NCBI GenBank assembly: GCA_029881175.1
Contig: JAOUNC010000219.1
Span: 1 to 5,408, forward strand
DNA: 5,408 nt
Direction: 5' to 3'
Source: Nitrospirota bacterium
Lineage (GTDB): Bacteria; Nitrospirota; Nitrospiria; Nitrospirales; UBA8639
The notes beneath the pieces are model-generated. The model was not told the DNA's origin, made no database searches, and saw only the letters and a program-made list of their open reading frames with translations. The first letter of the stretch is position 1, and every line of letters starts with the position of its first letter. The position numbers were made by a program, and so were the translations under genes. Shown piece by piece: positions 1 through 5,408 of this stretch.

Positions 1-529
1 GGGTTTTTTTGCTTTGCTCTCCTAACCGCCGGAGACGCTTTTCCAAATCTATGACGTCATTATGTTTAAATCGGATGATTTCAGCCCCTCCCAATCGGCA
101 GCCGTCATAAATGCTGGCATGAGAGTCGCCATCTAAAAGGATGACATCGCCGGGTCCGGCCAAAGCGGAAAGAACGCCAAGGTTGGCTTGATACCCGGTC
201 GAAAACACAATGGCGTGAGGTAATTCATAAAAGTCGGCAATGGCCCGTTCCAATTCAAAATGGCTCAAGAATGACCCATTTGCCATACGAGATCCGGTTG
301 TGCCCGTTCCTTCTTGCGCCAGAGCATTTTGCCCTGCCTTAATGCAATCCGGGTGAAACGTTAACCCTAAATAGTTATTGGTCCCGACGAGAATAGTGGG
401 CTGTCCATTGATCATCGCTTCTGTTGGGGAAAGCACTTTTTCGACGGTGATATGAAAAGGGTTGACGCCGGTTTTCAGTAATTCCTGACGAATTTGTTGA
501 ATGCGGTGAAATTTTTCAAACAGGGACAT
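1..529 (-). CDS. spt: Serine palmitoyltransferase-type alpha-oxoamine synthase, N-terminal part (3' end off the window)
   Basis: PLP-dependent enzyme expected to condense L-serine with a long-chain acyl thioester, releasing CO2 and giving 3-ketosphinganine, the first committed step of sphingolipid synthesis; cytosolic. I translated 176 residues from the ATG at 529-527; the frame is open to the left edge. It begins MSLFEKFHRI. Seen: NNYLGL (51-56), the glycine-rich EGTGTTGSR stretch (73-81), STGYQAN (110-116) and DSHASIYDGC (135-144), whose H137 fits the histidine that stacks on the PLP ring. The Schiff-base lysine lies beyond the edge; family members are about 400 residues, so less than half is present. 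The start follows the ACP stop codon by 2 bases, which implies translational coupling and suggests the enzyme takes acyl-ACP rather than acyl-CoA. Sequence alone would also allow another family member (8-amino-7-oxononanoate synthase, 2-amino-3-ketobutyrate CoA ligase); GTGTTGSR and the neighbours favour SPT. Confidence 0.88.
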   Translation of the reverse strand, partial: MSLFEKFHRIQQIRQELLKTGVNPFHITVEKVLSPTEAMINGQPTILVGTNNYLGLTFHPDCIKAGQNALAQEGTGTTGSRMANGSFLSHFELERAIADFYELPHAIVFSTGYQANLGVLSALAGPGDVILLDGDSHASIYDGCRLGGAEIIRFKHNDVIDLEKRLRRLGEQSKKT

Positions 530-531
530 AA

Positions 532-777
532 TTAGACTTTCACTAACGTTTCAATTTCATGAACGAGTTCTTGAACCGTTTGAATGGTCGGGAGGTTGTT
601 GAGAGGAATGGAAATGTCAAAATGGTCTTCAATTTTCAGCAATACCTGCATGACTTGAAGTGAATCCAAGCCTAGCTCCGCCACAAGTTTGGTCTCTTCT
701 CGCAACCGTTGCCCTTCCTTGGCGAAGGGTTTGAGTATGTCAAAAAGTTGGGAAAGAATTTCTGGGTTTGTCGCCAT
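532..777 (-). CDS. acpR: Acyl carrier protein dedicated to sphingolipid synthesis
   Basis: Small acidic carrier protein of 81 residues that should hold the fatty acyl chain as a thioester on 4'-phosphopantetheine. The attachment motif LGLDSLQ is visible, with the modified serine at S39, within the helical LVAELGLDSLQVMQVLLKIE region; the length is typical of a free-standing ACP. I chose the ATG at 777-775. A GTG directly before it (780-778) would add one residue. No Shine-Dalgarno sequence precedes either. It sits between cerR (54 bases upstream) and spt (2 bases downstream), which points to a specialised ACP rather than the housekeeping AcpP, normally found with fab genes. In Caulobacter the equivalent AcpR is loaded by the neighbouring acyl-ACP synthetase and feeds SPT; that role is carried over here from gene context. 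Confidence 0.9.
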   Translation of the reverse strand: MATNPEILSQLFDILKPFAKEGQRLREETKLVAELGLDSLQVMQVLLKIEDHFDISIPLNNLPTIQTVQELVHEIETLVKV

Positions 778-831
778 CACATGCTTGTAGTTTGGAGAAA
801 AGATAATGCCTTCAAGGATTTATGAAGATGG

Positions 832-1764
832 TTATTCCATGAGATTATCCGATGTGAAGAGGTGACGCAAGCCTTTTGCCAGAGGTATTTGAGGCTTCCA
901 GTCCAAGGCCTCTGTGACAGGGCTGCTGTCGCAGACCCAGTTTGGATGGAGAAGCTCGTTGACCTTCCCGGTGGTGAGCAGCGGAGCATAGCGCAGGAGT
1001 CTTGCTAGGATCTCATTGGTCATCCCGGCGGCGCGTAAGAATAGGGGGTGGCAATGGAGGTGAAGCCTTATGTGAGGATTAATGGTCTTGAAGACTTTTT
1101 CCCACGAATATCCTCCTGGGACTCCATCGTCAACTTCAAATATTGTTGCCGCAGGTGCCCCCTTTACCAACCAGCGCAGAATGACTTCGCTTAAATCTTT
1201 GACATGGATAAGCGAAAACCTGGCATTCGACGGACCAAGTTGTAAGCCTATTCCGTTATCAATAAGTTTGAACAGTGGAAGCAGGGCCTTGTCATGTGGG
1301 CCATACACGGCAGGTGGTCGAAAAATCACCCATTTCATGGAACCTGCCTCTCGGAATAATGTCTTTTCTCCCTCATGCTTGCTCCATGCATAGGGTGAAA
1401 GAGCTGGTTCACGGGCTGCCAACGAAGAGAGAAGAACAAAGGACGGTGGGGAAGGTTGAGCTAAACAGGCTTGGATGAGATGGGAGACTCCATCCACATT
1501 GGTTGGCTGAAAGGCCGCTCGATTACTGCCTCGAATCGTCCCGGCACAGTGAATGACGAATTGACAATTTTCCACAAATGCCAGCAGGCTCTGAGGGTTT
1601 TCCAGCTCGCCCAGGATAGGTTGTATTCCGACGACTTTAAGTCTTTTCGCTTGCTCTGAAGAGCGGACGAGGGCTTGAACCGAATAGCCAGCATGGCGTA
1701 AGTCATGGGCTATTGTTCCACCAATAAAACCTGAAGCTCCCGTAAGAGCAACGGTAGTAGCCAT
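832..1764 (-). CDS. cerR: CerR-type NAD(P)-dependent epimerase/dehydratase, probable 3-oxo-ceramide reductase
   Basis: Extended short-chain dehydrogenase of 310 residues with an N-terminal Rossmann fold. The dinucleotide motif TGASGFIGG spans residues 8-16. The catalytic site shows LLSS (111-114) and Y125-A-W-S-K129, the YxxxK pair. RPPAVYGP (149-156) is a typical extended-SDR element. The C-terminal half is divergent, as usual for the substrate-binding part. Annotators would call it an NAD-dependent epimerase/dehydratase. Its place between an acyl-AMP ligase and an ACP/SPT pair matches CerR of the Caulobacter ceramide locus, which reduces the 3-keto group of the sphingoid base, reportedly after N-acylation. 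It starts at ATG 1764-1762 with no visible Shine-Dalgarno sequence, 43 bases after the ligase stop. The fold is certain; the substrate is inferred from context. Confidence 0.87.
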   Translation of the reverse strand: MATTVALTGASGFIGGTIAHDLRHAGYSVQALVRSSEQAKRLKVVGIQPILGELENPQSLLAFVENCQFVIHCAGTIRGSNRAAFQPTNVDGVSHLIQACLAQPSPPSFVLLSSLAAREPALSPYAWSKHEGEKTLFREAGSMKWVIFRPPAVYGPHDKALLPLFKLIDNGIGLQLGPSNARFSLIHVKDLSEVILRWLVKGAPAATIFEVDDGVPGGYSWEKVFKTINPHIRLHLHCHPLFLRAAGMTNEILARLLRYAPLLTTGKVNELLHPNWVCDSSPVTEALDWKPQIPLAKGLRHLFTSDNLME

Positions 1765-1807
1765 AGGGGAAAATTTCGGAGGTCGCGAGGTGTATTACTA
1801 CGTCGAT

Positions 1808-3598
1808 TTACGTATGAATGTTCGACAATGCAGCCAATTCTTCCCACTGAACTCGCTTGAGGAAGTCAGCCTTTGCACGGGACCGGGATAGTTTTCCGGA
1901 TGATGTCCGGGGAAGCGTTCGTGGAGGGATTAATTCTATGTGACATGGAATCGAGAGTTCTGAGTACACCAAAGAACGAAGGCGGTTCACTAAATGTTCG
2001 CGTTTTTCACTGTTGGATTCTCGACATTGGATTACCATGACAGCCAGTTCATCACCCTCAGGATGAGAAACTGAGAAGGCAGAGGAATCTCCCGGGCGTA
2101 CTTCAGGCTGTTGTTCTGCCATGAATTCTAAGTCTTGAGGGAGAATATTTCGTCCCTTGATGATGATCAGATCCTTAGACCGGCCAATAATCACCAGACT
2201 GTTATTGATCCAATAGCCAATATCGCCAGTATTCAGCCAGCCGTCAGAGGACAGGACTTCCTGGGTCATTGCTGGGGCATTGAAATATCCCGACATGGTA
2301 CTGGCTCCACGAACAAAAATAGTTCCGCTATGTCGTTCACCAACCGCAAAACCGTTTGTGTCTCGAATTTCTACTTCATACCCTGGCAAGGCTACTCCAC
2401 AGTTCACAAATGAACTGCATCGAATAGTATCTTTATCTGTGGTGGTGGGGGTGACGGGTATCGCCTGTTTTTCATTGGATAGCCAGTCTCCATCCACCAG
2501 GTCGACATCAAGTCCTTGATTCAGGGGAGCAAAGCTAATGGCTAGGGAGCATTCTGCCATTCCATAACAGGCTAGAAATGCTTCCTTCTTGAATCCTGAA
2601 GCTTGTAGGGTGGAGGCAAAGCGCAAGAGACTATCCGCACGGATGGTTTCGGCTCCGGCACCGGCGATCCTCCAATGTGAGAGGTCGAACTGTTCAGGAG
2701 ATTCCTCGCCAAGCCTCCTTACGCACAATTCATAACCAAAAGACGGGCTAAAAGAAATGGTGGCCTTGCTTTTGGTCATTAATGCCAACCATTGTCTTGG
2801 CCGCATGGCAAAGTCACGCGTGCTGAGATAGTCCACGGATAACTGAGAAGCGATCGGGCCTAAGACAAACCCAACGAGTCCCATGTCATGGTAAAACGGC
2901 AGCCAAGAAACGCATCGATCCCCTGAACGTACTTGTAAGCCATTTCGAATGATGCCTGATAAGTTGGCCATGACCGCAGATTGCGTTACTTCAACCCCTC
3001 TTGGCCAACGAGTGCTTCCCGAGGTGTATTGGATATAAGCCAGTTCATGTGAGGCTAAGGGACAGAGTGGCTCTTGTGTTTCTTCCAAAGAAGCGAACAC
3101 TTCTGGGCCCCCAATAAGAGACAGTCCTAAGCCAGATGCAGCTTCTTCGAGGAAAGGTTCAAATCCATCTGGCGCCATGGCTATAGAGGCCTGGCAGTTT
3201 TCAAGCAATCGGCGGAGTTGGCTGACGTAGGCTTGGTGCCCGCCCAAATGTATGGAAATGGGAAGAGGAACAGGGATTAATCCCGCATACTGACAGGCAA
3301 AGAAAAATCGAAGAAAGTCTGGCGTCGTATCGGCAACTAATGCGGCGCGTGAGCCACGTGGAAGCCCCAAGCTATTTAAGCGCTTTGCCAGACGTTGCGC
3401 TTGCTCTCGCAAGCCTGAATAAGGCAGCGCATGCGCGAGTTTCCCTCTTCCCGAATAAAAATTGCACCCTGTTTTTCCGTCACCTGCATAATTCAAGGCA
3501 TCAGAAAGGGTTGCGAAATCGCCAGATTTCAGTGGCAATGAATTATTTGTTGGAGTTGCGACAAGTGTTTCGGGCATACAGGGCATAGATGTACTCAT
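1808..3598 (-). CDS. aasR: Fatty acyl-AMP ligase / acyl-ACP synthetase (ANL superfamily)
   Basis: Adenylate-forming enzyme of 596 residues that should activate a free fatty acid with ATP and pass the acyl group to the ACP encoded two genes downstream. Motifs in order: phosphate-binding loop YTSGSTRWPRGV (191-202), SWLPFYHDMGLVGF (231-244), YGMAECSLAISF (345-356), WLNTGDIGY (454-462), IGRSKDLIIIKGRN (471-484) and PRTSSGK (563-569), with K569 as the expected C-terminal catalytic lysine. HDMG, YGMAE and KDLIIIKGRNxxPQD are typical of the fatty acyl-AMP ligase (FAAL) branch rather than acyl-CoA synthetases. The loop is RWPRG where most relatives have GxPKG. I used the ATG at 3598-3596; in-frame ATGs at residues 5 and 8 are alternatives, and no Shine-Dalgarno sequence marks any of them. 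It leads the four-gene block and corresponds to the acyl-ACP synthetase AasR of Caulobacter. The fatty acid used cannot be read from sequence. Confidence 0.9.
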   Translation of the reverse strand: MSTSMPCMPETLVATPTNNSLPLKSGDFATLSDALNYAGDGKTGCNFYSGRGKLAHALPYSGLREQAQRLAKRLNSLGLPRGSRAALVADTTPDFLRFFFACQYAGLIPVPLPISIHLGGHQAYVSQLRRLLENCQASIAMAPDGFEPFLEEAASGLGLSLIGGPEVFASLEETQEPLCPLASHELAYIQYTSGSTRWPRGVEVTQSAVMANLSGIIRNGLQVRSGDRCVSWLPFYHDMGLVGFVLGPIASQLSVDYLSTRDFAMRPRQWLALMTKSKATISFSPSFGYELCVRRLGEESPEQFDLSHWRIAGAGAETIRADSLLRFASTLQASGFKKEAFLACYGMAECSLAISFAPLNQGLDVDLVDGDWLSNEKQAIPVTPTTTDKDTIRCSSFVNCGVALPGYEVEIRDTNGFAVGERHSGTIFVRGASTMSGYFNAPAMTQEVLSSDGWLNTGDIGYWINNSLVIIGRSKDLIIIKGRNILPQDLEFMAEQQPEVRPGDSSAFSVSHPEGDELAVMVIQCRESNSEKREHLVNRLRSLVYSELSIPCHIELIPPRTLPRTSSGKLSRSRAKADFLKRVQWEELAALSNIHT

Positions 3599-3786
3599 TA
3601 GTGAAAATAGAAATCAGTTTATAGTTAGCAATTGGCGTGCCACGGAAAGAATTCTATGGATTTAGGTAATTTTTTCGAGAATGCTTGCCAATCTAGTAAG
3701 TATGATGTTGTTCCGTGTCGCAAAAAAGACGCAATTCGAGTGAATTTAGACACAGCAATATGAAATGGCTATCTAATTGATTATAC
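3599..3786. other. Intergenic gap between the HIT gene and the ceramide block
   Basis: 188 bases separate the HIT stop codon from the acyl-AMP ligase start, both on the minus strand. The stretch is AT-rich. I found no stable GC-rich hairpin followed by a T-run, so nothing rules out read-through from the HIT gene. Two -10-like boxes face the ligase (3785-3780 and 3623-3618), but neither has a good -35. Short palindromes such as AGAATTCT near 3650 are within what chance gives. No credible small gene was seen. Confidence 0.5.
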
Positions 3787-3808
3787 CTAATCTTTGGTGA
3801 TTGGAAGC
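3780..3808 (-). promoter_or_regulatory. Possible promoter for the ceramide block (perfect -10, poor -35)
   Basis: On the minus strand a TATAAT box occupies 3785-3780, immediately after the HIT stop codon. The hexamer 17 bases upstream is GCTTCC (3808-3803), a poor match to TTGACA. If used, the transcript would start near 3773 and carry a leader of about 175 bases before the acyl-AMP ligase. A second box, TATAAA at 3623-3618, also lacks a good -35 and would leave a leader of only about 12 bases. The ceramide genes could instead be read from the HIT promoter. Confidence 0.25.
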
Positions 3809-4230
3809 CAGTTTTCTTTGAGATGCGTAAGGATTGCCGTTCTGAGCGAGAGATCTGAGTTATTTGGCTTTTTGAGGTTTGGAAGTCCAGGCCATCCTTC
3901 ATCCAGAAATTCATGCTCAAAAAATGTTGTGATCTCTGCAAACCTTGGGAAAACATGGAAATGGACATAAGGATCAATCATCATAAGCATCAGATAATTA
4001 ATTTTTTGATAAGAGAATGCCTTGGATAGGCTCATTTCGATTTCTTGAATGACTTGGGGAAGCTCTGCAAAGGCTTCAGCGCTGATATCGGAAAAGGCTT
4101 TGGCATCATCTTGGCAAATCAGGACTAGTGAGCCAAGAGTCACTTGTTGTGGGCGTAAGACCACCACCCATTTTCGGTATTCTTTGATCAGGGTCTCTGG
4201 GTACCCGAATTTTTGCATGGTGGCATTCAT
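3787..4230 (-). CDS. HIT-family nucleotide hydrolase/transferase
   Basis: Protein of 147 residues with a single histidine-triad domain. The signature is Y88-V-H90-F-H92-V-F, corresponding to HxHxHxx. The second and third histidines are kept, including H90, which aligns with the catalytic nucleophile, while the first is tyrosine. The preceding INYLMLMMIDPY segment gives the usual strand before the motif. HIT enzymes cut phosphoanhydride or phosphoramidate bonds to AMP, as in ApnA and acyl- or aminoacyl-adenylates; the substrate here is unknown. The start is ATG 4230-4228, with an in-frame ATG four codons later (4218-4216); a strong promoter ends only about 10 bases before the first. It lies 188 bases ahead of the acyl-AMP ligase on the same strand, so co-transcription is possible. 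No signal peptide or membrane segment is seen. Family is well supported; a sphingolipid role is only a guess. Confidence 0.85.
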   Translation of the reverse strand: MNATMQKFGYPETLIKEYRKWVVVLRPQQVTLGSLVLICQDDAKAFSDISAEAFAELPQVIQEIEMSLSKAFSYQKINYLMLMMIDPYVHFHVFPRFAEITTFFEHEFLDEGWPGLPNLKKPNNSDLSLRTAILTHLKENWLPITKD

Positions 4231-4239
4231 CGTGATGGT

Positions 4240-4268
4240 CTTATATCGAATTTGGCTTGTGCTGTCTA
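4240..4268 (-). promoter_or_regulatory. Sigma70-like promoter of the HIT gene
   Basis: On the minus strand TAGACA (4268-4263, 5 of 6 matches to TTGACA) and TATAAG (4245-4240, 5 of 6 matches to TATAAT) are separated by exactly 17 bases. The expected transcription start, near 4233-4234, is only 3-4 bases before the ATG at 4230, so the message would be almost leaderless. Transcription could continue into the ceramide genes, since no terminator is seen downstream. Confidence 0.6.
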
Positions 4269-4282
4269 TGAGTAATTGTTAG

Positions 4283-4293
4283 GTATGGCATAC
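4283..4293. promoter_or_regulatory. Short palindrome GTATG-g-CATAC, possible operator
   Basis: Perfect 5-base arms around one central base, 14 bases upstream of the -35 box of the HIT promoter. The position would suit a regulator, but a palindrome this short can occur by chance in several hundred bases, and no second copy was noticed. Confidence 0.15.
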
Positions 4294-4533
4294 GAAAAGT
4301 GTGAGCGCTCGTTTAGCAAAGATGCCTTTATGTAAATCCAGTGTTTTGGGATTTCTAATAAAATCATTGTTCATGAGGTGAATAAGCATTCTTGATACAA
4401 GTCTATAGAACCCAGCTCATTTTGAACTGATTTAGATATTATCATTTTGTAATGTGTGATATGTATCTTGTTGGATAGAGAATACGTTGAGAGAGCCATA
4501 TCACCTGTTGCTTGGGACGGTGTGGGTGGGTCC

Positions 4534-4562
4534 TTGTCGCTGAGGAGGAAGGCTTTTATAAT
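4534..4562 (+). promoter_or_regulatory. Sigma70-like promoter of the hydroxylase gene
   Basis: TTGTCG (4534-4539, 4 of 6 matches) and a perfect TATAAT (4557-4562) are separated by exactly 17 bases. Transcription would begin near 4569. That is downstream of the first possible start codon of the open frame (TTG at 4512), so the hydroxylase must begin later, with a leader of about 80 bases to the GTG at 4653. Confidence 0.6.
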
Positions 4563-4637
4563 CAGGGCGATTTTTCTCCAATTTTTTTTAGCTATCTGGA
4601 TCGTTCACGTTCCATTTTCATTCCTTTTACATTTCAT

Positions 4638-4646
4638 AAAGGTAGG
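4638..4646 (+). promoter_or_regulatory. Ribosome binding site deciding the hydroxylase start
   Basis: AAAGGTAGG lies 6 bases before the GTG at 4653-4655 and is the best purine-rich run in front of any candidate start in this frame. The ATG at 4698 has no comparable sequence upstream. Confidence 0.45.
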
Positions 4647-4652
4647 CTCGTT

Positions 4653-5396
4653 GTGCTGACAGGGCAATGGTATCAACAGAAGTACCACCTTGACCGGATG
4701 AACTTGAGAGAGCTTCTCTGGGCCTATCTTTCGTATCCAGGCATCCAGATCTACTTTCTGTTGTTAGTCGGCAGTTGTGTGTTGGCCCTTCTGCTCGCCC
4801 CATCGTTCTCCGGTTCTCCTTGGCAGCTGGGAGCGAGTATTCTTGGCACGTTGCTGGCGTATCCTTTTGTCGAATATGGTGTGCATCGTTTTCTCCTGCA
4901 TGGGCGTTTTCTGTATCGATCTCCATGGACAGCGGCTTTATGGAAGCGGATCCATTATGACCACCACCAAGATCCTAATGACCTTCGTGTGCTCTTCGGG
5001 GCGCTTTCCACGACTCTTCCCACGATCGCGATTGCGACGTTGCCGATTGGCATTGCCATAGCAGGTTGGCCTGGCGTCCCACTGTCGTTTGCCACGGGGC
5101 TGGGATGTTTTATGGTGTATGAGCTCTGTCATTGTATGCAGCATCTCAGGGTCACTCCTAAAAACACCTTTTTACGTCGAATTAAACGGCATCACTTACT
5201 CCATCACTTTCATAATGAACAAGGAAATTTTGGCATTACGAGCCGGATCTGTGACCGGATTTTCGGGACCCTCTATCGACGTCCCGAAGACGTGCCGTTA
5301 AGCGCAACGGTTTCAAATTTAGGCTATGCCGATCAAGAGCGACTTCAGTATCCTTGGGTCGCCCAACTTTCAGAAGAGACGCATGAGACCCACTAA
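4653..5396 (+). CDS. Membrane fatty acid 2-hydroxylase (FA2H/Scs7-like), sterol desaturase superfamily
   Basis: Integral-membrane di-metal hydroxylase, 247 residues from the GTG at 4653. Hydrophobic segments lie near residues 31-50, 59-76 and 120-157. Histidine clusters: EYGVH78-RFLLH83, H101-YDH104-H105, YELCH160-CMQH164, and KRH180-H181-LLH184-H185-F. The C-terminal FGITSRICDRIFGTL (193-207) matches the FGITS..D..FGTL signature of sphingolipid fatty acid 2-hydroxylases such as plant FAH1 and yeast Scs7, as do EY..HRFL.H and HH...P.DLR. There is no cytochrome b5 domain. Known members add a 2-hydroxyl to the acyl chain of ceramides using O2 and electrons from a b5-type donor. The frame is open further upstream (TTG 4512), but the promoter inside that extension argues against it; ATG 4698 (232 residues) is the other option. 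It is divergent from the HIT and ceramide genes. A carotenoid- or sterol-type role is less likely; the exact hydroxylation position is inferred. Confidence 0.82.
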   Translation: MLTGQWYQQKYHLDRMNLRELLWAYLSYPGIQIYFLLLVGSCVLALLLAPSFSGSPWQLGASILGTLLAYPFVEYGVHRFLLHGRFLYRSPWTAALWKRIHYDHHQDPNDLRVLFGALSTTLPTIAIATLPIGIAIAGWPGVPLSFATGLGCFMVYELCHCMQHLRVTPKNTFLRRIKRHHLLHHFHNEQGNFGITSRICDRIFGTLYRRPEDVPLSATVSNLGYADQERLQYPWVAQLSEETHETH

Positions 5397-5408
5397 TGGT
5401 CGGGGATT

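Larger units (their letters stand above)
4231..4652. other. Divergent intergenic region between HIT and hydroxylase genes
   Basis: About 420 bases without a supported gene. The left end holds a strong leftward promoter for the HIT gene (4240-4268). The right end holds a strong rightward promoter for the hydroxylase (4534-4562), with a leader of roughly 80 bases running to the chosen start. The middle (about 4320-4500) is AT-rich, and I see no further clear element there. Two short perfect palindromes stand out: GTATG-g-CATAC at 4283-4293 and GAGCGCTC at 4303-4310. A GAGGAGG run at 4542-4548 looks like a Shine-Dalgarno sequence but lies in the spacer of the rightward promoter and no start codon follows it. 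Confidence 0.55.

Noticed and set aside
780..782. Overlapping ATG-TGA just before the acp start, as a possible regulatory mini-ORF.
   Set aside because: A lone start-stop overlap of this kind is expected by chance and nothing else supports regulation.
777..989. Minus-strand frame of 70 residues bridging cerR and acp.
   Set aside because: It overlaps the cerR C-terminus in another frame and has no recognisable motif.
3709..3768. Possible terminator after the HIT gene: CTGTGTC and GACACGG with a T-run between them (minus strand).
   Set aside because: The arms are short and imperfect, about 28 bases apart, and the T-run is in the loop rather than after the stem.
3693..3977. Minus-strand frame of 94 residues overlapping the end of the HIT gene.
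   Set aside because: It is out of frame with the HIT domain, shows no family signature, and is mostly a shadow of HIT plus AT-rich intergenic sequence.
4542..4550. GAGGAGGAA as a ribosome binding site.
   Set aside because: No ATG, GTG or TTG follows at usable spacing, and the run lies in the spacer of the TTGTCG/TATAAT promoter, upstream of the predicted transcript start.
4456..4659. Plus-strand frame of 67 residues from a GTG, with a hydrophobic stretch near its end, as a possible small membrane protein.
   Set aside because: It overlaps the hydroxylase promoter and leader, has no ribosome binding site, no ATG start and no recognisable family; the hydrophobicity comes from the T-rich leader.
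4627..4926. Minus-strand frame of 99 residues opposite the hydroxylase start.
   Set aside because: Antisense shadow of a well-supported gene; no recognisable domain.
1..5408. CRISPR arrays, tRNA or rRNA genes, insertion sequences, long repeats.
   Set aside because: No repeated spacer pattern, cloverleaf-like sequence, transposase frame or terminal inverted repeats were seen on either strand.

Overview
The window carries most of a bacterial ceramide (sphingolipid) biosynthesis locus. Read on the minus strand from right to left, four genes follow one another: a fatty acyl-AMP ligase/acyl-ACP synthetase (1808-3598), a CerR-type extended short-chain dehydrogenase (832-1764), a dedicated acyl carrier protein (532-777), and the first 176 residues of a serine palmitoyltransferase-type PLP enzyme that runs off the left edge (1-529). 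This is the gene set known for ceramide synthesis in Caulobacter (aasR, cerR, acpR, spt). The host is therefore probably a Gram-negative, sphingolipid-making bacterium. Base composition looks mid-range by eye, and nothing here fixes the phylum.

Upstream of that block on the same strand lies a small HIT-family nucleotide hydrolase/transferase (3787-4230), 188 bases before the acyl-AMP ligase. Diverging from it on the plus strand is an integral-membrane di-metal hydroxylase (about 4653-5396). Its histidine motifs and C-terminal signature match the sphingolipid fatty acid 2-hydroxylase (FA2H/Scs7/FAH1) branch of the fatty acid hydroxylase superfamily, without a cytochrome b5 domain.

The suggested pathway is as follows. 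The ligase adenylates a fatty acid and loads it on the ACP. SPT condenses acyl-ACP with serine to give 3-ketosphinganine. A ceramide synthase, not seen in this window, N-acylates it, and CerR reduces the 3-keto group. The divergent hydroxylase may then hydroxylate the acyl chain or long-chain base. The HIT protein could clear stray acyl-adenylates, but that is speculation.

The roughly 420-base gap between the two divergent genes holds two good sigma70-like promoters, one facing each way. The rightward promoter lies inside the longest open frame of the hydroxylase, which argues for an internal start codon. The leftward promoter would give the HIT gene an almost leaderless message. No RNA genes, CRISPR arrays, mobile elements or convincing terminators were seen.
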